Shown piece after piece: positions 57,569 through 64,000 of a stretch of 64,000 bases of DNA. A program made the translations under genes and the position numbers. The number at the start of each line of letters is the position of its first letter. The first letter of the stretch is position 1. The notes below the pieces were generated by a model. It was not told where the DNA came from. It was given only the letters and a program-made list of their open reading frames with translations, and searched no databases. Source of the stretch: Oidiodendron maius Zn (taxonomy: Eukaryota; Ascomycota; Leotiomycetes; Myxotrichaceae); contig KN832892.1 of assembly GCA_000827325.1 (NCBI GenBank), forward strand, positions 372,001 through 436,000, written 5' to 3'.

Positions 57569-59244
57569 GGTTGAGTGCTCGTTCGCTCCTCAAGGTCTGA
57601 ACGTCGTGGTGACGTTGTGAAATGTGTTGCAGTGATAGCGTTTCCGTTCAACATCGCCAAGAAATCTTGGACGGGAGTGGGGACGCTATAATAACCACCG
57701 CCATGTAGGTCTGCACTCCCGCACGCTTACATGGTCTGCCGTCTGGTCTGGCCCCCTGGATTGTTTTTGGGATAGGAACTTTAACCCACAATAGCCACAC
57801 AGCATCCTACAGGTCGATAAGGCCCATTTAGAGCGTGGGGGAAGCGCAGAACCCGTGTAATTGGGAAACGGTTGACGGTAAGTGCAGGTCAAAACGCGAC
57901 GCATGACTCGCGCGCTTTCGCGGGCTCCTTGCCTGAAACGATTTCCTAATAATAGCCCCCCCCCCAATTTTATTGTCTCTCTTGAACAGCATAACAGAGT
58001 ATTGAGAAGATCTCATTATATTCTTTGCTTGATTAATGATTCTAGTAGGCAAAGGGAGGATTCAATCTGCAGCGAGCAGCTCACAATTTCGGGAAGCAAA
58101 TGAGAATTTTCCCAGAAAGAAAGCGTCGGTATTTATCGGCCACCTCAATGCCGTTTCCCTCAGCTGGAGAAATTGGATGCTGATATGTACCACCACCCCT
58201 TGTGATAGACCGCCCCCCATTTTAAGCTTATTTGGGACTAGATAAAGATGATCAGCCCAGATCCCTAGATTTGGTAGGGAGCGCCACTAAAAAAAGAAGT
58301 ACCTTTTGATGGTAAGTGTATGTGTATGGCAATATGAGGTCACTCAACCACTACAGCTGAATTGCTACGCTGCTCCTGCCACCTTGTATATGAGGTACTT
58401 TGATAGCACAATCGAAATACATATGCCCTTTCCAGCCCTCGGCAACAGCGACTATGGAAAACCAGAGCTTTTTACAGCTAAATCAGCCTTCTCAGCCGTC
58501 TGATATTAGCCCTGGAACTCAGTCGGATTAGATACCGGGCACGCAGCACCGCCAAAACAGCAGGTTTCAATAGTTGGAAGATATCGCGATTCTTAGTAAT
58601 TACCAAAAGGGACTTATTTCACCATACAAAATACAAGTGTTAGGAGGTAGCGGCAGAAATTCCCAAATAGGTTTAAATTGTGGTGCTCTATTATAATAAA
58701 GAAGGGTGGTATGTATTAATCTTCGTGGGCGGTATTTGGCGGGTTGGACTTAATTTATCCCGAGGCCGTGGGAAACCTTTCGCTTAATTTCCCAGAAACC
58801 GGGGTTCGTACTCGCCCAAACCCACAGACAGTCAGTACTGGAACTGGTAGTGTATCAGTAAGCGATTGTAATGCCCCGAGGTTACAGTACAGTAGCCTCA
58901 GTCGACTGGCATGAACTGGACCAAAAAAGATCACAGTCGGCTGGGCACGCACGTGCCACCCACGTGTCAGTGTGCTTACTACTGTGCACTCACTCCACAG
59001 CGGCTGACTTTATGGGTAGTTCCGTATCCACTTGATGTTTAAATCTGATACGAGCGGCTATTTTCCCAATCTAGATCCTGACCGCCACTGAGATTTTCAT
59101 CATGGCTTCTCCTTGGCTCCTGTTGTCCCTGGTCTCTTGATCAATCTCTTCCGCCTGACCAGCATCCACCAGCTCAACAAATTAAATATTATTCATCTTC
59201 TCGGCTTGATGGCGTATCACTCCATCGCATCGGAACTCGTGTAG
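57569..59244. other. Intergenic; no gene seen
   Basis: No recognisable gene on either strand. Short overlapping frames only around 57700-58250. Confidence 0.4.
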
Positions 59245-60610
59245 TTAACTCCTGGTTAGCTGGGAAGTGTGGAATTGACTGGTACTAGGAGTGGTATTGC
59301 TTGTCTCCTTGTTTTTCCTTAGATCTAGAATGGCGAAAAGATCAAGTATTAGTCGCCGCATTTGAGGCATACAAACACAGAATACAGCGATTTCGCCTTC
59401 AAGCATCGAATAAAATACGATACCAACTAAATCGTATGTTGGATTCTGGGACCTTCCATAGACAACGAGCGACTGGAGACGAACGATGGAGATCGTGGTG
59501 ATGCTACAGAAGTTAGCTGTGGCTGCGGATCTGGTGCGAGGACATAGCGCCACCCACAGAATACCAACAAGGAACATAAGGCCGGCCTGAAATTTGTTTC
59601 TTTTCGACATGTTCATCTGGTGAATCTTCCACACAGGTAACAAGATCACGAAGAGGTCAAAAACAATATTAATGCCCGCGTTCGCCCATATGATGGCATT
59701 GGTATCCAAGCATTGGCCCCTGTGCTCTCCATCCCATTCGTTCCAGTAGAAATTAACAGGGTCACACTGAAAAGCAGAGCAGAATGTGAAAATCACACTC
59801 GTAAGGACAATTACAGCTATAGCGACGTAAATAACGCTTATAATTCTACCCGACTGGAAGAGGCGCATATAGAAAAACAGGAACGCAAGCTTAATGAGCT
59901 GTAAGTAGAAGACGTAGAGGAGCTCCATCACCCACATGTACTGTACCAGACTAATAAGTCAATGCGCCTCAGCAGAGTTTTGGAGACATTACCAGCAATA
60001 CCATGGTTATATTATGGAACGGGATGGTCCAGATGTCCCTGCCCAGCCCTTCATGTGCGAGGAGAAATGACATTACGGTCACGGTGATCAAAATGGCCTG
60101 CCGAACGTTGAGTTGAAGCTTGTTGGGTGGGTAGGAGCCTACTTATCATAGCAAATACAACCGAGACATCGTCACCCGTGAAGAGTAGCCCCCTTCGATA
60201 ATGCTGTATAAACCTCATCGTGGCAGGAACAGCAGCTAATACTATCCCAACAATGGCAATTCTTCGGATTTGGTCCGTTCTATCTCGAACGGGAACATTA
60301 CATAGCGTGTTGGTCAGGTTCAGGGTAGCTACAGCATCGTCAGGGGGTGATATAGGATGAAGGAATTACGTACTCAACGATTCTTTCACGGTGCAGCTTG
60401 CAGTAGTGCAGGCCGCCATTGCATTTTGGAACAGCGCATCCGTACATAGACAAGTCGTATTACTAGGAGAGCATGTCGAATTATGCGCGAGAGCATTAGC
60501 CATGCAGGTAACCTAAAGGTCGTCAGAAGTGGAGCGCGAGAGGATGCCGAGTAACTTTGTACCGAACACTGAGGTAATGCGGCAAGGGAGTTGTTAGAGT
60601 TCTGTGCCAT
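59245..60610 (-). CDS. PTH11-like membrane protein with CFEM domain
   Basis: Six exons, 60610-60563, 60512-60374, 60328-60147, 60097-59993, 59940-59558 and 59503-59245, encode about 371 residues. The first ~65 residues form a CFEM module with eight cysteines (L-P-Q-C-S...C-S-P-S-N-T-T-C-L-C-T-D-A-L...A-A-C-T-T-A-S-C...T-L-C-N). Seven helices of the PTH11/SAT4 type follow, including G-L-G-R-D-I-W-T, Q-L-I-K-L-A-F-L-F-F-Y-M-R-L-F and V-R-L-Q-S-L. In other fungi such proteins are plasma-membrane receptors for surface or host cues. Two oddities. The third intron (60146-60098) must start ATAAGT, not GTAAGT, a lost or non-canonical donor. And no signal peptide precedes M60610, so a first exon may lie upstream or be lost. 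The gene may be newly inactivated. Confidence 0.8.
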
Positions 60611-62015
60611 AGAAACTGCTGCTGCCGGACGACAGCCGTGCTGGCAGTGGAAGCTTAAATCGACACAAGTGGCTTTCCACAAACAATAGCTAGTCGACTT
60701 AAGACCCACCTAAGCCTGTAAGTCTGGTAAGTCTTACTGGACCCTGGTGATTTTTAATTCGACGTGTTCTATCACGTGGTAGAGTGGGTGAGAGCTAGAG
60801 TATGGAGTACGTGAAGAGGAAAGTGAATGCCCTAGCTTGCCGACGATAACAGAGCAGAGGAAACTCTTTTCATTCCTATCTAAAGTAGGCTTGAATATGG
60901 TGAGTGGTTCCGCATAAGTGTGTTTCAATGAAAGTTGATTTTATTACAGTAATGAGTGTTTGTGAGATGCGCAGTATTTACTTATAGATTAACGAGCAAA
61001 ACAAATATTCCCAGCTTCGATGTTCCCAACTTCGGCATTCTCAACACCCCCTGATAGCGCCGGTGATCTGGAGGAGCAAGCCATAAAGTTTGTCTGACCG
61101 CTTTTGCAGAGGTTGCGCTGAAAGCACTATAGCATACGCTGTAGTAGAATTTTGCTTGGCAGAATCCAACGCGGTGTGACATACTTTACAGGTGTGCATC
61201 TGCGAATGTGATACATAACAATACAGCGCTCGAACCACAGGACGGCCCGGGCCCCCGTAGTGGTATTGTCCTGTAATTTGCTAACGCGATTCATGCTTCT
61301 GGGAACTACGTCATAAGATGTGATGTGTGCTCTTCATAAGTTGCTCAAAGTCGCACTTCCAGCACCTGTAATCGCAGCTTGAATAACAGTAGTACTCATC
61401 TCCAGGCCCTGGCTCTCAGCTCCGATCCACCCCAACGCTACGAAACCTCATCCTCACGACAGGGAACACGGCTCCTACCTGGACGCCCGCAGAGATTTCG
61501 AGGGTCGAAACGAAAATGCGAGACTCATGAGGAGAATTCATTCTAGACAGCATTCATCCATTACGGGGTCGACCTGTGGGGTTTTGGCATCAGCTCTTGA
61601 ACAAGCCTGGAGTCAGCTACGTGTACCTTTCGAGATAATGTGTAACATATGCGGGAGCAGACCATGGACAAAAGAGTACTCGAGGTTTAGATGGGGATTT
61701 TCTTACTGACATTAAAAAAGCAGCCTTTTACTGCCACCGCCTTCTCACGGTCGAACATTACAAATATGGGGTTTGACGAGACTATTGGCTGAATTGAAGC
61801 AGGCGAATTACGTAACTAGACTCTTGTGTCCCAACAGGTCCTTTAAGGCCTAGTTCCCCCAATATGAACAGCCTCGGAGCCTCAAGAAAAAGTGCGGGGT
61901 AATGAGTACTGGGAATACAATGGCTGGATCAGACTTGGCTTAGCAGCTGCCTCTTTTAACTCATACACGATCGCCAGGGATTTCCATTCTCTGCACAAAA
62001 GTCCACCTTACGACC
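60611..62015. other. Divergent intergenic region between receptor-like gene and regulator
   Basis: About 1.4 kb with no recognisable gene. It would hold both promoters. No clear operator or element was found. Confidence 0.4.
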
Positions 62016-64000
62016 ATGGCAGCGGACCGCCTGCTGGGAGCTGCGCCTGTAGCTTGCGTGTCTTGCCGCAGGCTGAAGGTGTGCCCCTCATTAAGCCACC
62101 ATGGACGGATACTGACCCATTGTGCAGATGAGATGCATTGGCGCTGCCAATCCGCCGTGCGTCCGCTGTCTCAAGAGCAACCGCGAATGCATGGTCAAAC
62201 TCCCAAACCGACAGCAACGTCACTTATCGTCGTCCCTCTCCAATGCGCCGACTTCACCGAATCCTCTCGTCGGGCATACACCATCGCCTGGCATCAGTCA
62301 TGCGTCTACATCACCCGCTGTACGACCAGAGGCTGCTAGTCAACCCCAGGAACCGTCCCCAAGGCTAGCCTCGGAAGAGCGGACTCCATTACTCGATCAA
62401 ACGAGTGTGCCGTCCATATTCTCCTCGTCACCAATCACTATTGCCTCGACAAAGGCCACTCAGAGTGATAGTCCTTCCAGTGGCGTGCCTGCTTCTCATA
62501 CGCAACTTGAGTTCGATCAGGTTTCGCATTCCACACTTGTTGACCTAGTCGAATTGTGAGTTTCCCGAAATATCACGGAATCAGATTAAACTTCGAGCGG
62601 CTAATATCAATTGTTCTCCTAGCTTTCTCCAGAAAATGATCTGCTACACACCCGTCCTCTCTTTGGAACCGCTGGACAGTCCCGAGGTTTTGATAGGCAG
62701 CCGGCGGCCTCTTGCATATGCCATGGCGTTTGTCGCCTCAACTCATAGTCCAGGTTACACTCCAACACGCCTCGCTCTACTTCCTCACATGTTGAAAATG
62801 CTGCAACTGCCTCACGATGTCATGGACAATAGTCAAAATGATAACTGGACTTTGCTGCAAGCTCTGGCCGTACTTTACGCGTATCCAAGAGTGGCTGCAG
62901 TATCTAAACAGGACGGAGAAAAGCAGATGAGCCCGTGGGCCGTCAAGTCTGCGGTGGAAACGTGCGCCATGCAGATATCGCTTCACCAGTCTATTGAGGA
63001 CCTCAAGACACTCGTAAAATCACGCGAATCGGACATATTGTCCTCGCTGTCCTACCGCCGCTCCTTCTTTTGGTTGTGGCTATTTGTCAAGTCTCGCCAC
63101 CACTCCATCTTGACTAGAACTCCACCTACTATGCACTTTGACCAGACTATCGCCTCCACGCTGGATCTCTTGCTGAATTTGGGTCCTCCGCCGGGCGTTT
63201 GGAGGGTCTTGGCAGAAGCAGCCCTTCACCACAAGTGGGACCAAGCCGCTCGTTTCGACAAGAACTTGCCCGAATGGTGGTGTGTGCCTCCAGATACCAA
63301 GGATGGCGGGGCCTTGTTGGAACTTCTGGAAAGTGCCGAAGTCCTGTTGCAAGAATGGAATTCCGACTGGCTTCCGCCTACTGAAATAAGCTCTCCTAGT
63401 AGGAGTTCTGTCGCCTCCAATTTTCAGGACCCGTCCATCTTCGCGAACTCCATTACTGCCTTCAATGGATTTGTGACACGCTTCAACATCGTTTCCTTCG
63501 CGGCATCTATTATTTCGCACCAGCTGGTTACCAAAACCGGTCTCGCTATATTTCCATCAACGACTGCGCAATCGCCCGAATTATCTGCCTTTCTCAATTG
63601 CGTGTTAAAGTCAGCAGATGCAGCCGCTGCATGCTGCGACAGCATTCTTGACCTCAAGCCCATAGCGAGGGAACAGTTACGATACATGCCTGACTACGGC
63701 TTTACCATGCTTGCTCTCTGTTGTCTGCATCTGGTGTATGCATACAACATGTGTCCAGATAATTCAACATTAAGAAGCTATCTCGTGAAGGCTGAGCGGG
63801 TAGCGTCTCTAATGATGGACTTGTGCGTTGGTTGCAATGTATGCCCGAAGATCTACGGAGAATACGTTTCATTCCAATTGCGACAGGCAACCCGGAGCTC
63901 AATTCTTACACTTGATAATAGCAATGCGGACCAGATCATGGCTGATTCTCAGAGCTTTTCTGTCAGAGGCCACGAAGACTCTCGTCCCTGGCTCCAGCTG
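62016..64000 (+). CDS. Zn2Cys6 transcription factor, 3' end beyond window
   Basis: Exons 62016-62078, 62128-62555 and 62623 to the window edge, with introns of 49 and 67 bp. The first splice join completes the zinc binuclear cluster: A-C-V-S-C-R-R-L-K-M-R-C, then P-P-C-V-R-C-L-K-S-N-R-E-C, beginning at about residue 14. A Ser/Thr/Pro-rich linker of about 110 residues follows, then the helical fungal regulatory region, which stays open to base 64000 (over 620 residues so far). It is a nuclear DNA-binding regulator; such factors bind paired CGG triplets. The ATG at 62016 is the only one placed just before the cluster. It is divergent from the CFEM/PTH11 gene 1.4 kb away, so it might control that gene, but nothing direct shows this. 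Resemblance to a specific characterised factor was not established. Confidence 0.9.

Overview
The window looks like chromosomal DNA of a filamentous ascomycete (Pezizomycotina). Genes carry short GT-AG introns of about 45-90 bp with CTRAY-like branch points. The families present are typical of such fungi: HET, Zn2Cys6 regulators, CFEM/PTH11-type and SAT4-type membrane proteins, a secreted amidase, GH75 and PL7 enzymes, and a cytochrome b5-fused sphingolipid desaturase. Gene density is low. Long spacers hold AT-rich transposon debris and inactivated genes whose stop codons suggest C-to-T/G-to-A (RIP-like) mutation. I cannot name a genus.

Layout. 0-7 kb: a regulator lacking its zinc cluster, a broken Ldh2-family dehydrogenase, a long-TIR DNA element, an intact 755-aa oxidosqualene cyclase with an unusual catalytic motif, and a WD40 relic. 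8-9.5 kb: a secreted precursor made of near-identical Lys-Arg-bounded peptide repeats, interrupted by a 652-base assembly gap; this is the most interesting locus. 12-22.7 kb: a serine/threonine-rich secreted protein stopped just before a possible membrane segment, two copies of one TA-flanked MITE, a small secreted protein, a GNAT acetyltransferase, a wax-synthase-like membrane acyltransferase, and a retroelement integrase relic. 23-25 kb: a four-exon secreted amidase. 29.6-34 kb: a HET-domain protein and a decayed amino-acid/choline permease. 36-38 kb: sphingolipid delta-8 desaturase. 42.6-50 kb: a sugar transporter and an ADP-ribosylglycohydrolase lying among LTR-like repeats of two families. 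49.6-52.7 kb: a divergent pair of secreted polysaccharide-degrading enzymes, GH75 chitosanase and PL7 alginate-lyase-like. 56-64 kb: two seven-helix fungal membrane proteins, one with an eight-cysteine CFEM module, then a Zn2Cys6 regulator running off the right edge.

I see no compact biosynthetic cluster. The cyclase, acyltransferase and desaturase are all lipid enzymes but are 14-16 kb apart with unrelated genes and repeats between them. The functional links I would defend are the chitosanase/PL7 pair, the two neighbouring receptor-like genes with a divergent regulator, and the self-contained peptide-precursor gene.
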